From NCBI RefSeq assembly GCF_042652645.1, contig NZ_JBHSGU010000002.1, positions 248,001 to 312,000 of the forward strand: DNA of 64,000 nt, written 5' to 3'. Within the stretch, counting starts at the first letter, position 1. Each line of letters begins with the position of its first letter. The notes beneath the pieces were generated by a model. It did not search any database. It was given only the letters and a program-made list of their open reading frames with translations, and had not been told where the DNA came from. Made by a program: the position numbers and the translations under genes. The stretch is from Glaciecola siphonariae. Lineage in GTDB: Bacteria; Pseudomonadota; Gammaproteobacteria; Enterobacterales; Alteromonadaceae. This document shows positions 17,072 to 25,460 of the stretch, one piece after another.

Positions 17072-17665
17072 ATGAGTGTATTAACAAGATTTTGTGTGGC
17101 TGCGTTAGTTGTAATGCTGTCGGCCTGCGCTTCGCAGCCTAAGGTGTTCACTGATTTTGACCCAGCGCAGGATTTTTCAGCTTACAAAACGTTTAGCTGG
17201 GTATCTGAAAGACCAATGATGGTGCAAAGTGAGTACATTATTAGTCCGCTGGTTGAGCAACGTTTAATGATGGCCATTCGCACTAACATGGAACAAAAAG
17301 GCTACGTATTTGTAGAGAATATCGGTAACGCTGACATGGGGATTGGTTTTACCATAGGCGCTCGGGATAAAATGCGAGTCACGCAAGAGCCTACCTTCAT
17401 GATGAATTCAGGATGGGTGTGGGGCCGTCAATATTGGGGATTAACGCCAGCATTTACAGAGTCTACACGAGTATACTCTCAGGGCACGCTCGCCATCGAT
17501 GTAATGGACATGGCGCGCAAAGCGCCGGTATGGCATGGAGTATCTGCAAAAACGCTATCTAATGCAGAGAAAACTGCATCTGGTGAATTTGTAGAGTCGG
17601 CAGTAGCGGTTACCTTGGCAAGCTTTCCGTCAAAAACGGCAACAGCCCAGAGCGAAAATCAATAA
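17072..17665 (+). CDS. DUF4136-family lipoprotein
   Basis: A 197-residue lipoprotein: signal MSVLTRFCVAALVVMLSAC with acylated Cys19, then the DUF4136 pattern FTDFDPAQDFSAYKTFSWV, LVEQRLMMAIRTNMEQKGYVF, ADMGIGFTIGARDKM and a Gly/Trp-rich stretch. It ends with AIDVMDMARKAPVWHGVSAKTL. Function is unknown; relatives sit in the outer membrane. The start at 17072 is preferred over the in-frame ATG at 17048 because GGAG lies 7 bp before it and the signal peptide then has normal length. Its last 7 bp overlap the tail of the convergent hemolysin III-type gene. Confidence 0.8.
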   Translation: MSVLTRFCVAALVVMLSACASQPKVFTDFDPAQDFSAYKTFSWVSERPMMVQSEYIISPLVEQRLMMAIRTNMEQKGYVFVENIGNADMGIGFTIGARDKMRVTQEPTFMMNSGWVWGRQYWGLTPAFTESTRVYSQGTLAIDVMDMARKAPVWHGVSAKTLSNAEKTASGEFVESAVAVTLASFPSKTATAQSENQ

Positions 17666-18309
17666 ACAAAGAAGTAAATCGTCACAAAGTGACAAACAGC
17701 GCCACCTAGTACAAATAGGTGCCATAGAGCATGCGAGAAGTGCCGGCTTTTAAGTAAATACAGCGGAATGCCGGCGCTGTAGCATAACCCTCCTGCGATT
17801 AGCCACAAAAAACCTTGGTCACTGAGTGCCAAATAAATAGGGTAAATCATAAACAGCGCCATCCAGCCCATTACTGCATAAGTAATGATGCTAATTTTAG
17901 GATATTTATGTCCTAAAATTAGTTTGAACAAAATCCCAGCCAGCGCAATAAACCAAATTATTATTGTCCCAATACGGGCGACATAAGTGTCTACCGCAAT
18001 CAAGAGGATGGGCGTGTATGAGCCTGCTATGAGCAGATAAATGGCAATATGATCAATTTTTCGCAGCAGTATGCGTCGCGCAGGAGCTTTAGTTAGGTGA
18101 TACGACGACGACGACAAAAACATTGCCACCAAGCTGACACCATATACCCAAGCTGAAAATAGACCCATATTGGTTTGCGCGGCTTGTACCAGAAGGATTA
18201 ATCCTACGATGGCCATAACAGCACCTAAAGCGTGGGTCGCGCTGCTCAGCCACTCCTCATGATTAGAATAAGCGCTTGGGTCCATTGAAGCGGGTTTCAG
18301 CGGGAGCAT
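17659..18309 (-). CDS. Hemolysin III/PAQR-family membrane protein
   Basis: A 216-residue protein with about seven transmembrane helices, of the YqfA/TrhA-hemolysin III type. Landmarks are EEWLSSATHALGAVMAIVG near the start, MFLSSSSYHLTKAPARRILLRKIDHIAIYLLIAGSYTP in the middle (histidines thought to bind metal) and SRHFSHALWHLFVLGGAVCHF near the end. The ATG at 18309 is chosen: GGAGG lies 11 bp upstream, whereas the longer frame would use a TTG overlapping that site. Proposed roles include membrane energetics or lipid-linked homeostasis; hemolytic activity should not be assumed. Confidence 0.85.
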   Translation of the reverse strand: MLPLKPASMDPSAYSNHEEWLSSATHALGAVMAIVGLILLVQAAQTNMGLFSAWVYGVSLVAMFLSSSSYHLTKAPARRILLRKIDHIAIYLLIAGSYTPILLIAVDTYVARIGTIIIWFIALAGILFKLILGHKYPKISIITYAVMGWMALFMIYPIYLALSDQGFLWLIAGGLCYSAGIPLYLLKSRHFSHALWHLFVLGGAVCHFVTIYFFVY

Positions 18310-18462
18310 GTCTGAGCGATCCTCCAAATTTTATGTAATTTCATTAATTCCATTAGATACGATACATGTTAGATAGTTGTGATACGAGCCCAAAAGCTCC
18401 CTTTAGGTTCAAGCATTCTATTATTGGCTTTATTACGCCAGTAACAAAGAGCGTTACCATTG

Positions 18463-19800
18463 CTACAGAAGCAACAGTGTGCCTAAACCTAGAAAGGCAA
18501 CAAAGCCTACGATGTCGGTTACCGTTGTGAGTATGACAGAACCGGCAAGTGCTGGGTCAATTTTTAGTTTATTGAGCAACACTGGCAAGGTAACGCCAGC
18601 AATCGCCGCCGCGATAATGTTAAGCAATATTGCCAGTGCAATCACCAAACCTAGCGTTGGGTCAGAAAACCAGAAATAAGCCACCAGACCAATTACAACG
18701 GCCCAAACCGCGCCGTTCAGACCGCCCACCCGAAGCTCTTTTTGCAGCAAAGCTTTGCGGTTGGCCCCGGTCACCTGTCCAAGTGCGAGACCGCGCACGA
18801 TGAGGGTCAAGGTTTGACTACCTGCGATGCCGCCCATACTGGCAACCACAGGCATCAATACAGCTAGAGCAACAACCTGTTGTAGCGTCGCTTCAAATAA
18901 ACCAATGAACCATGAAGCTAAAAATGCAGTGACTAAGTTTATCCCCAGCCACACCGCACGATTTTTGGCGCTCTTTCGCACCGGTGAAAACAAATCCTCT
19001 TCTTCGTCCATACCCGCGCCAGCCATGACTTGGCGTTCGTAGAACTCATTTACCAGTTCACTGGCAATGAGCATATCAACGCGGCCCAAAAACTGATTGT
19101 TATCATCTATTACCGGCAGCGAGGCAAAGCCAGATTTTTGTACAATGCGCGCAGCTAGCGTGCAGTCCTCGTCAGCTTTGATGACATCAATTTCTTCCTC
19201 ACTCAAATCCACTAAGGGTAAATGTTCAGGCGCACCAAATACCTTGGTAAGCTTTACCGCTTCTGAAAATTGACCTGCACGGTTGAGCAAAAAGATACAG
19301 TCGGTGTAATCGGGTACTTCGCGACGAATAAGTCGAAGCGCGTCGCGCACTTTGGCGTTTAATGGCAGCACCAGCACGTCGTGACTTAACCAGTGACCAA
19401 TTTGCGAATCGGTGTATTGACTGGCATCTTTAAAATATTGACGCTGTTGCTTGTCCATTGCCGCATAAGCACGGTCAACCAACTTATTTGGAAGCGTGTC
19501 GGATAATTCAAGTAGCTGTTCGGCGTCTACATCGGCAAACAGCGCTTCCCATTCCTGAGAGTCAATTTCATCGATAAGTGGTTCACGTGCATCTGCTCGC
19601 ATTTCAACCAAAACGTCGAGCTTTTTATGTCTGGGGATGTCACGAAAAACAGCGAGTCGTTGCTCGTAAGGAATTGACTCAAGCAGCAGGGCGATATCAT
19701 CTTCATCTTGACTAATAATAACGTTAGTTATTGCTTCGACCCGCTGCTGATCAGGAGCAGATACAATCTCGTCGATTAAATCAGGTAACTGTTCAGACAT
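18463..19800 (-). CDS. mgtE: Magnesium transporter MgtE
   Basis: A 445-residue inner-membrane Mg2+ channel. The cytoplasmic N-domain is a superhelical repeat (ALLLESIPYEQRLAVFRDI, DVDAEQLLELSDTLPNKLV). Tandem CBS domains follow at roughly residues 135-255. The C-terminal membrane domain has five helices with the family motifs RAVWLGINLVTAFLASW, MPVVASMGGIAGSQTLTLIV and DPALAGSVILTTVTDIVGF, which line the pore and hold Mg2+. The N- and CBS domains act as the magnesium sensor that gates the pore. It stands alone as a transcription unit between the hemolysin III-type and MscS-type genes. Confidence 0.95.
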   Translation of the reverse strand: MSEQLPDLIDEIVSAPDQQRVEAITNVIISQDEDDIALLLESIPYEQRLAVFRDIPRHKKLDVLVEMRADAREPLIDEIDSQEWEALFADVDAEQLLELSDTLPNKLVDRAYAAMDKQQRQYFKDASQYTDSQIGHWLSHDVLVLPLNAKVRDALRLIRREVPDYTDCIFLLNRAGQFSEAVKLTKVFGAPEHLPLVDLSEEEIDVIKADEDCTLAARIVQKSGFASLPVIDDNNQFLGRVDMLIASELVNEFYERQVMAGAGMDEEEDLFSPVRKSAKNRAVWLGINLVTAFLASWFIGLFEATLQQVVALAVLMPVVASMGGIAGSQTLTLIVRGLALGQVTGANRKALLQKELRVGGLNGAVWAVVIGLVAYFWFSDPTLGLVIALAILLNIIAAAIAGVTLPVLLNKLKIDPALAGSVILTTVTDIVGFVAFLGLGTLLLL

Positions 19801-19875
19801 ATTGACTCCTTATCAAATACGCAGGCGTTCATGAAGAAAATGGGCGTTATCTACCTTTGTTACGCCCTAGGCTTA

Positions 19876-20796
19876 TTATTTTGGAGCGCTAATGTCGTTT
19901 GGACCATTTGCTTGGTCCTCAGCCTTTATCGTCAGCGCGCCGTCTATGTGAATGTCACGTTGTGGGAACGAAATCACAATGTCGTTTTCTGCAAACAGCT
20001 CATCAATACGATATCGGACGTTGCTACGAATGACCCGTAAGTCTCGTTCTACCGTTGCATTTACCCAAAAATATATTTCAAACACCAGAGCACTATCGCC
20101 AAAATCTTCAAACAATACTAGCGGAAGCGGGTCGGTCATTATATCGGGCTGCTCTTTTGCCGCTTGCTCAATAAGGGTAGACACTTTTTTAGCCGGTGAA
20201 CCATAGGCAACACCTACTTTTACGGACGTGCGCATCATATTGTCCACTAATGTCCAGTTTACTACGGTGTTTTCGAGCAGTTTACTATTGGGAATCAGCA
20301 TGTGGACACCATCAACTCGTCTGATGCGTGTAGAGCGCGTGTTGATTGCTTCTACTTTACCGCGCGCGACATTATCAATCTCTAAAAAATCATTGATGCG
20401 GATAGGGCGCTCCCACATGAGTATCCAGCCGCTAATAAAGTTGTTAATTATGTTTTGCGCACCAAAACCCACACCGATTGCGATAGCGCCCGAGACAAAA
20501 GCAAAGGCGGTAAGTGGCACATCCATTAGTTCTAAGGTGGTGATGAATAAAACGATGAGCGCTGCGACGTTGTAAATACGTTTAAATAGGTGCGCTACGT
20601 CGGGCTCAACCTTGTTTGCCATTAAGCGATTGAATATAAATCTGCCCAGCCATTTAATCACAAAAATACTAACAATGAGGTAGGTGGGCACAATAAGTAT
20701 TTCGCCCACGGTAACCTCGTATTCGCCATAAGAAAAAGCCACGAAGTTAATTAGTGAATACAGTTGTTCTATCAGGTGATTAAACTCTTCTTTCAT
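19876..20796 (-). CDS. MscS-family small-conductance mechanosensitive channel
   Basis: A 306-residue inner-membrane channel that would release solutes on hypo-osmotic shock. Three transmembrane helices are followed by the pore motif AFAFVSGAIAIGVGFGAQNI and INNFISGWILMWERPIRIND, then the beta domain (ARGKVEAINTRSTRIRRVDG, IPNSKLLENTVVNW) and a C-terminal alpha/beta domain. The ATG at 20796 is chosen; the frame also opens four codons upstream at a GTG, but AAAGAG is better placed for the ATG. The protein is of the compact MscS type, not the large MscK/MscM type. Confidence 0.9.
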   Translation of the reverse strand: MKEEFNHLIEQLYSLINFVAFSYGEYEVTVGEILIVPTYLIVSIFVIKWLGRFIFNRLMANKVEPDVAHLFKRIYNVAALIVLFITTLELMDVPLTAFAFVSGAIAIGVGFGAQNIINNFISGWILMWERPIRINDFLEIDNVARGKVEAINTRSTRIRRVDGVHMLIPNSKLLENTVVNWTLVDNMMRTSVKVGVAYGSPAKKVSTLIEQAAKEQPDIMTDPLPLVLFEDFGDSALVFEIYFWVNATVERDLRVIRSNVRYRIDELFAENDIVISFPQRDIHIDGALTIKAEDQANGPNDISAPK

Positions 20797-21104
20797 ATAA
20801 ATAAGCACTCTTTGTGCGTAAAAATGGCAAATTAATCAAAGCTTAATAGCAACAAGCCTCGCTGGTTAACATGATAGCTGAAAAAAATGTGTTTTCGAAT
20901 GAAAGAATTTGTTTATCTATGCTGAAAAATCAAGTAAAAAGCGACAATTAAAATTTCTTAGTCAAACAGCCAACTATGTTCCATCCGTTTATATGGCCCT
21001 GCCTTGATTCGCTAATCAATACTACCTTTGTTATGGTAATTAAACGTGGTCAGCCTAATTCTGTTTTGATGCGGACCGCAAAACAACTTATAAAGGTTTA
21101 ATAT
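20797..21104. other. Intergenic region between divergent mscS-like gene and rimK
   Basis: About 308 bp, AT-rich, with no open frame of note. It must hold promoters for both flanking genes; no confident promoter pair, operator or terminator was found. Confidence 0.5.
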
Positions 21105-22010
21105 ATGAAAATCGCAATACTATCTCGAAATAAGAACTTGTACTCAACTCGCCGCTTAAAAGAGGCGGGTGAGGCAAGAGGACACGAGGTGGACGTGATA
21201 GACACCTTGCATTGCTATATGGATATCACAAGCGCTAAACCTATGGTGAGATTTAAGGGCGAATCTCTACCACATTATGATGCGGTGATCCCGCGCATTG
21301 GTGCATCGGTTACTTTTTACGGCACCGCTGTTGTGCGTCAATTTGAAATGACAGGGTCGTTCAGTGTCAATGAGTCTGTTGCGATTTCTCGTTCGCGCGA
21401 CAAATTGCGCTCGCTTCAGCTTTTATCACGCAAGGGCATTGGTTTGCCGCGTACGGGTTTTGCCCACAGTCCCGACAATATAAAAGACTTGATCAAAAAC
21501 GTTGGCGGCGCGCCTCTTGTTATAAAACTGCTTGAGGGGACTCAAGGGGTGGGCGTGGTGCTTGCAGAAACGAGCAAGGCAGCAGAGAGTGTTATTGAGG
21601 CCTTTATGGGCATCAACACGAATATCTTGGTGCAAGAGTTCATTAAAGAGGCTGGAGGTGCTGACATCCGCTGCTTGGTAGTAGGCCAAAAAGTGGTTGC
21701 CGCTATGAAGCGTCAGGGCCAAGAGGGTGAATTCCGCTCAAATTTACATCGCGGCGGCTCAGCGCAAATCGTTAAAATTTCAGCAGCAGAGCGCGCAACC
21801 GCGGTGGCGGCAGCTAAAGCCATGGGGTTAAACGTATGCGGTGTTGACTTACTGCGCTCAAATCGAGGACCTGTGGTCATGGAAGTTAACTCATCTCCGG
21901 GCCTTGAGGGCATAGAAAATGCGACCGGCAAAGATATTGCCAGCATGATTTTTCAGTTTATTGAAACTAACCAAAAACCGCACAATACGCGCACTAAAGG
22001 AAAAGGGTAG
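21105..22010 (+). CDS. rimK: RimK ATP-grasp alpha-L-glutamate ligase
   Basis: Adds glutamate residues to the C-terminus of ribosomal protein S6 (RpsF) using ATP; relatives also make poly-alpha-glutamate. The 301-residue protein aligns with E. coli RimK through MKIAILSRNKNLYSTRRL, PHYDAVIPRIGASVTFYG, NESVAISRSRDKLRSLQLL, the ATP-grasp LVIKLLEGTQGVGVVLAE, LVQEFIKEAGGADIRCLVVG, FRSNLHRGGSAQ and VMEVNSSPGLEGIE. It opens an operon of three: the next start codon is two bases after its stop. The S6 target gene is not in this window. Confidence 0.95.
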   Translation: MKIAILSRNKNLYSTRRLKEAGEARGHEVDVIDTLHCYMDITSAKPMVRFKGESLPHYDAVIPRIGASVTFYGTAVVRQFEMTGSFSVNESVAISRSRDKLRSLQLLSRKGIGLPRTGFAHSPDNIKDLIKNVGGAPLVIKLLEGTQGVGVVLAETSKAAESVIEAFMGINTNILVQEFIKEAGGADIRCLVVGQKVVAAMKRQGQEGEFRSNLHRGGSAQIVKISAAERATAVAAAKAMGLNVCGVDLLRSNRGPVVMEVNSSPGLEGIENATGKDIASMIFQFIETNQKPHNTRTKGKG

Positions 22011-22012
22011 AG

Positions 22013-23062
22013 ATGAGCGCAGGCGCTAAACAATTGCTTACCATAGGCGACACAAGCATTAAACCTGGCATCAGAGTAAAATTACAGTTACCCGTTGCTA
22101 GCCTGTATACCGATACCGAAGTGTCGATTCCGGTTGAGGTGATACGAGCTAAAAAGCCAGGGCCAACCGTTTTTATTAGCGCGGCCATTCATGGGGATGA
22201 GCTAAACGGAATTGAAATTATTCGACGTTTGCTCACCATGAAGTCATTTCGATTATTGAGCGGTACATTAATTGCGGTGCCGATTGTGAATGTTTACGGC
22301 ATGCTAAACCAATCGCGATATATGCCCGACCGACGCGACCTTAATCGCTGTTTTCCTGGCTCGCCAAAAGGCTCTTTGGCAGGGCGAGTGGCGCATTTGT
22401 TTTTGGAGGAAATTGTGAGCAAGTGTGACTACGGGATTGATTTGCACACCGGAGCCATTCATCGCAGTAATTTTCCGCAGGTGCGAGCAAACCTCAAAGA
22501 CGAAGAAACCGAAGCGATGGCAAGAGCGTTTGGCGTGCCTGTACTGCTTAACTCGAGCTTACGCGATGGCTCGCTGCGCGAGGCAGCCTCAGAGCATGGC
22601 GTTAAGGTATTGCTATACGAGGCCGGACAAGCACTGCGTTTTGATGAGCTCTCTATTCGTGCGGGTTTAAAGGGCGTGCTCAATGTGCTTGCTCATCTTG
22701 GGGTTATTCGCAAACGACGCTCAAAATCAGCGCCGGTAGACCCTTTCATTGCTAACCACTCAAGCTGGGTAAGGGCCAGTGCCAGCGGCACTGTGCGCGA
22801 CTTAAAACGCTTGGGTGATTATGTAAAAGCAGGCGAAGTCCTCGCAGAGATATGTAGCCCCGTGGGCTCATTTGTTGAGAAGTTAAAAGCGCCGAAATCT
22901 GGCGTTATTATTGGACGCCAGAATATTCCCCTTGTACAGGAGGGTGATGCGATGTACCACATTGCAAACTTTGAAGAGCATGGTGAGGTAGCTGATAATA
23001 TTGAATTGTTGCAAGAAAGCCTTGTGCCGGAGCCAGACAGAGCGGAGACAATTTATTCATGA
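22013..23062 (+). CDS. Succinylglutamate desuccinylase/aspartoacylase-family hydrolase in rimK operon
   Basis: A 349-residue M14-fold zinc amidohydrolase. Zinc ligands are in AAIHGDELNGIEIIRRL (His60, Glu63) and GIDLHTGAIHRSNFPQVRA (His145); the substrate-binding RDLNRCFPGSP block lies between them, and LLYEAGQALRFDE carries the likely catalytic Glu. The C-terminal 90 residues (WVRASASGTVRDLKRLGDYV) look like a biotinyl/lipoyl-type beta domain common in this subfamily. It is packed between rimK and rimB, overlapping rimB by 4 bp, so it probably acts on the same glutamylated substrate or its products. The true substrate is unknown. Confidence 0.85.
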   Translation: MSAGAKQLLTIGDTSIKPGIRVKLQLPVASLYTDTEVSIPVEVIRAKKPGPTVFISAAIHGDELNGIEIIRRLLTMKSFRLLSGTLIAVPIVNVYGMLNQSRYMPDRRDLNRCFPGSPKGSLAGRVAHLFLEEIVSKCDYGIDLHTGAIHRSNFPQVRANLKDEETEAMARAFGVPVLLNSSLRDGSLREAASEHGVKVLLYEAGQALRFDELSIRAGLKGVLNVLAHLGVIRKRRSKSAPVDPFIANHSSWVRASASGTVRDLKRLGDYVKAGEVLAEICSPVGSFVEKLKAPKSGVIIGRQNIPLVQEGDAMYHIANFEEHGEVADNIELLQESLVPEPDRAETIYS

Positions 23063-23511
23063 GTGAGTCAGCGCTGAACTATGTCAACGATAGAGTGATG
23101 GTAGGGGTGGTCGAAAGTATCGATTTGCCCTTAGTGGGTTTAAGTAGCATCAATACTCGCATCGACACCGGCGCGCAAACCTCTGCGCTGCATGTTGATC
23201 ATATCGTTGTGCACAAAGAAGACAAACAGGTTAGTTTTGAATTTCATCCAGACTTTCACGATATTGATAAAACGATTCGTTGTAGGGCGCCCATCCATGA
23301 CCGGCGCTGGATCAAGTCATCAAATGGTGAGCGAGAGCGTCGCTACGTGATTAAAACCCAAGCGATGATGTCGGGTATTTCATGGGATATTGAGTTGACC
23401 CTAACGGACCGCTCTTCAATGACGCACTTGATGCTATTAGGCCGAGAAGCTCTGAGTGGCATGTTCATAGTCGACCCAGGCGCTGACTATGTTGCATCAA
23501 ATCGCACGTAA
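23059..23511 (+). CDS. RimB-like retropepsin-type protease (ATP-dependent zinc protease family)
   Basis: A 150-residue protein with the aspartic-protease-like motif NTRIDTGAQTSALHVDHI (Asp36, Thr37, Gly38, Ala39), the matching block APIHDRRWIKSSNGERERRYVI, and the C-terminal MLLGREALSGMFIVDPGADYV. This is the family annotated as putative ATP-dependent zinc protease (formerly DUF785). In Pseudomonas RimB works with RimK and RimA in S6 modification, so co-location here supports the same role. The start overlaps the upstream stop as ATGA, implying translational coupling. Confidence 0.85.
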   Translation: MSESALNYVNDRVMVGVVESIDLPLVGLSSINTRIDTGAQTSALHVDHIVVHKEDKQVSFEFHPDFHDIDKTIRCRAPIHDRRWIKSSNGERERRYVIKTQAMMSGISWDIELTLTDRSSMTHLMLLGREALSGMFIVDPGADYVASNRT

Positions 23512-23585
23512 GAATAGGCAGGCCTAAGCAAGCGAAAGCAAGCCAAAGCGCTGCCCATGAGCCAATGGCTTAATCCGAGTCCTTG

Positions 23586-24548
23586 TTATTTAACTTCTTC
23601 GCCCATTGCTTGCTTGTCGGCATGGTAGCTAGAGCGCACCATAGGACCGCATGCAGCGTGCGTAAATCCGATTTTCTTGGCGTATTCACCTAGTGCATCA
23701 AACTCCGCTGGCGGCACGTATCGTTTTACCGGGAAGTGATGGCGACTCGGTTGCAAATACTGCCCTAGCGTAAGCATATTTACATTGTGAGCGCGCAGGT
23801 CGTCTAGTACCGTCTGCATTTCTTCACTGGTTTCGCCCATGCCCATCATGAGTCCTGATTTGGTAGGAACATCAGGATGCTGTTCTTTAAACTTACGCAA
23901 CAATTCCAACGACCACTTGTAGTTTGCACCAGGACGACATTCTCTATAGAGGCGTGGGATAGTTTCTAGGTTGTGATTAAATACGTCTGGTACACCGTTT
24001 TTCAATATTTCTAAGGCTCTGTCCATACGGCCACGAAAATCTGGAACGAGTACTTCAATGGTTGTGTTAGGGCTGTGCTCGCGGATCGCATTGATACAAT
24101 CAACAAAATGTTGTGCACCGCCATCTCTAAGGTCGTCACGGTCTACCGACGTGATAACCACATAGTTCAGTCCCATTTCGGCAATGGTTTTGGCGAGTTT
24201 TTCTGGCTCTTCAGCACTCGGTGGTAACGGTTTGCCGTGGGCAACATCGCAAAATGGACAGCGCCGCGTGCAAATGTCGCCCAAAATCATGAACGTAGCG
24301 GTACCCTTATTAAAGCATTCGGCTAAATTAGGGCAGCTTGCTTCCTCGCAGACTGAGTGCAGTTTGTTTTTACGCAAGGTCTGCTTGATGTGGTCTATGC
24401 GGTCGGTAGTGCGTGGTAGCTTAATCTTGATCCACTCAGGCTTACGCAGCATCTCGGCCTTTTCAGTCGGAACGATGGTGATGGGAATGTGTTTTACTTT
24501 ATCCTCATCTCTAAGTTTAACGCCTGCTTGTGCTCGTGAATTACTCAT
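23586..24548 (-). CDS. lipA: Lipoyl synthase
   Basis: A radical SAM enzyme that inserts two sulfurs into protein-bound octanoyl chains to make lipoyl groups on 2-oxoacid dehydrogenases and GcvH. The 320-residue protein has the auxiliary cluster motif CEEASCPNLAEC (Cys67, 72, 78) and the radical SAM motif CTRRCPFC (Cys93, 97, 100). It continues with VVITSVDRDDLRDGGAQHF and MTLGQYLQPSRHH-type C-terminal blocks (here MLTLGQYLQPSRHHFPV). The ATG at 24548 overlaps the end of lipB by 8 bp. It is the last gene of the leuS-lipA run. Confidence 0.97.
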   Translation of the reverse strand: MSNSRAQAGVKLRDEDKVKHIPITIVPTEKAEMLRKPEWIKIKLPRTTDRIDHIKQTLRKNKLHSVCEEASCPNLAECFNKGTATFMILGDICTRRCPFCDVAHGKPLPPSAEEPEKLAKTIAEMGLNYVVITSVDRDDLRDGGAQHFVDCINAIREHSPNTTIEVLVPDFRGRMDRALEILKNGVPDVFNHNLETIPRLYRECRPGANYKWSLELLRKFKEQHPDVPTKSGLMMGMGETSEEMQTVLDDLRAHNVNMLTLGQYLQPSRHHFPVKRYVPPAEFDALGEYAKKIGFTHAACGPMVRSSYHADKQAMGEEVK

Positions 24549-25194
24549 CAAAACCTTCTTTAAACACCAGTTGATTAATCTTTAGGGCTTCGCAAAAATG
24601 CTTAACGACCGCGTTTTTCGCTTCGCGCATTGTTTGTGGGCCTTGTATTTGCGTGCAATCTATCATTTCAAGCCCGGCATATCCACATGGGTTAATACGA
24701 TTAAACGGACTTAAGTCCATATCCACATTAAACGCTAAACCGTGAAATGATGCGCCTTTTCGGATACGCAGGCCAACAGAACATATCTTTTTTTCGTCAA
24801 CATACACGCCTGGTGCATCTTTTTTAGGGTAGGCGTACGTGCCGTGCTCGGATAAGGTCGCCACAATACTCTGTTCGAGTGCAGAAACCAAATCACGCAC
24901 ACCCCATTTAGCGCGCCGAATGTCCAATAGAATGTACATCATTAGCTGACCGGGGCCGTGGTAGGTTACTTGTCCGCCTCTATCGACATCAACTATAGGA
25001 ATATCGCCGGCGTTGAGAATATGTTCGGCTTTACCTGCTTGCCCTTGAGTAAAAACAGGACTGTGCTCGGTTAGCCAAATTTCATCTTGTGTTTGACTAT
25101 CGCGGCAGTCGGTAAACGACTGCATTTTGTGCCAAATAGGCAAGTAGTCTTGTTGTCCTAAATCTCGAACAATCACGTCAGAAGATGCACTCAA
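24541..25194 (-). CDS. lipB: Octanoyltransferase LipB
   Basis: Transfers octanoate from acyl carrier protein to lipoyl domains, giving the substrate of LipA. The 217-residue protein contains DRGGQVTYHGPGQLMMYILL, the catalytic Lys in DEKKICSVGLRIRKG (Lys136), and the catalytic Cys in INPCGYAGLEM (Cys170). The frame opens at a TTG at 25194, with a GTG at 25176 (VIVRDLG) as an alternative; similarity to the E. coli protein begins at about that GTG, so the exact start is uncertain. It lies two bases after ybeD and overlaps lipA. Confidence 0.95.
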   Translation of the reverse strand: MSASSDVIVRDLGQQDYLPIWHKMQSFTDCRDSQTQDEIWLTEHSPVFTQGQAGKAEHILNAGDIPIVDVDRGGQVTYHGPGQLMMYILLDIRRAKWGVRDLVSALEQSIVATLSEHGTYAYPKKDAPGVYVDEKKICSVGLRIRKGASFHGLAFNVDMDLSPFNRINPCGYAGLEMIDCTQIQGPQTMREAKNAVVKHFCEALKINQLVFKEGFDE

Positions 25195-25196
25195 AC

Positions 25197-25460
25197 CTAA
25201 AGCACTACCTTTACAATGTCTATATTCGAAAGTTCCGTGTAAAGCGTTTCCATATGTTCTTTACTGGTAACGATTACGCTAATTGAAACGGCGTGATAGG
25301 TACCTTTACTGCTAGGCTTTACATTCGGAGAGTAATCTCCAGGTGCATGCACCTGAAGGCACTCAATAATCTTATCCGGCAAACTTGGATGCGCTAGCCC
25401 CATTACCTTAAAGGTTTGGGTACATGGAAAATCCAGCAGTTCGTCAAATCGTGTTTCCAT
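25197..25460 (-). CDS. ybeD: YbeD-family protein (DUF493)
   Basis: An 87-residue protein matching E. coli YbeD: METRFDELLDFPCTQTFKVM, GDYSPNVKPSSKGTYHAVSIS and EHMETLYTELSNIDIVKVVL. It has a ferredoxin-like ACT-type fold in its relatives and no known activity. It sits between dacA and lipB as in E. coli; the ATG at 25460 shares one base with the dacA stop (TGATG), so translation is coupled. Confidence 0.9.
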   Translation of the reverse strand: METRFDELLDFPCTQTFKVMGLAHPSLPDKIIECLQVHAPGDYSPNVKPSSKGTYHAVSISVIVTSKEHMETLYTELSNIDIVKVVL

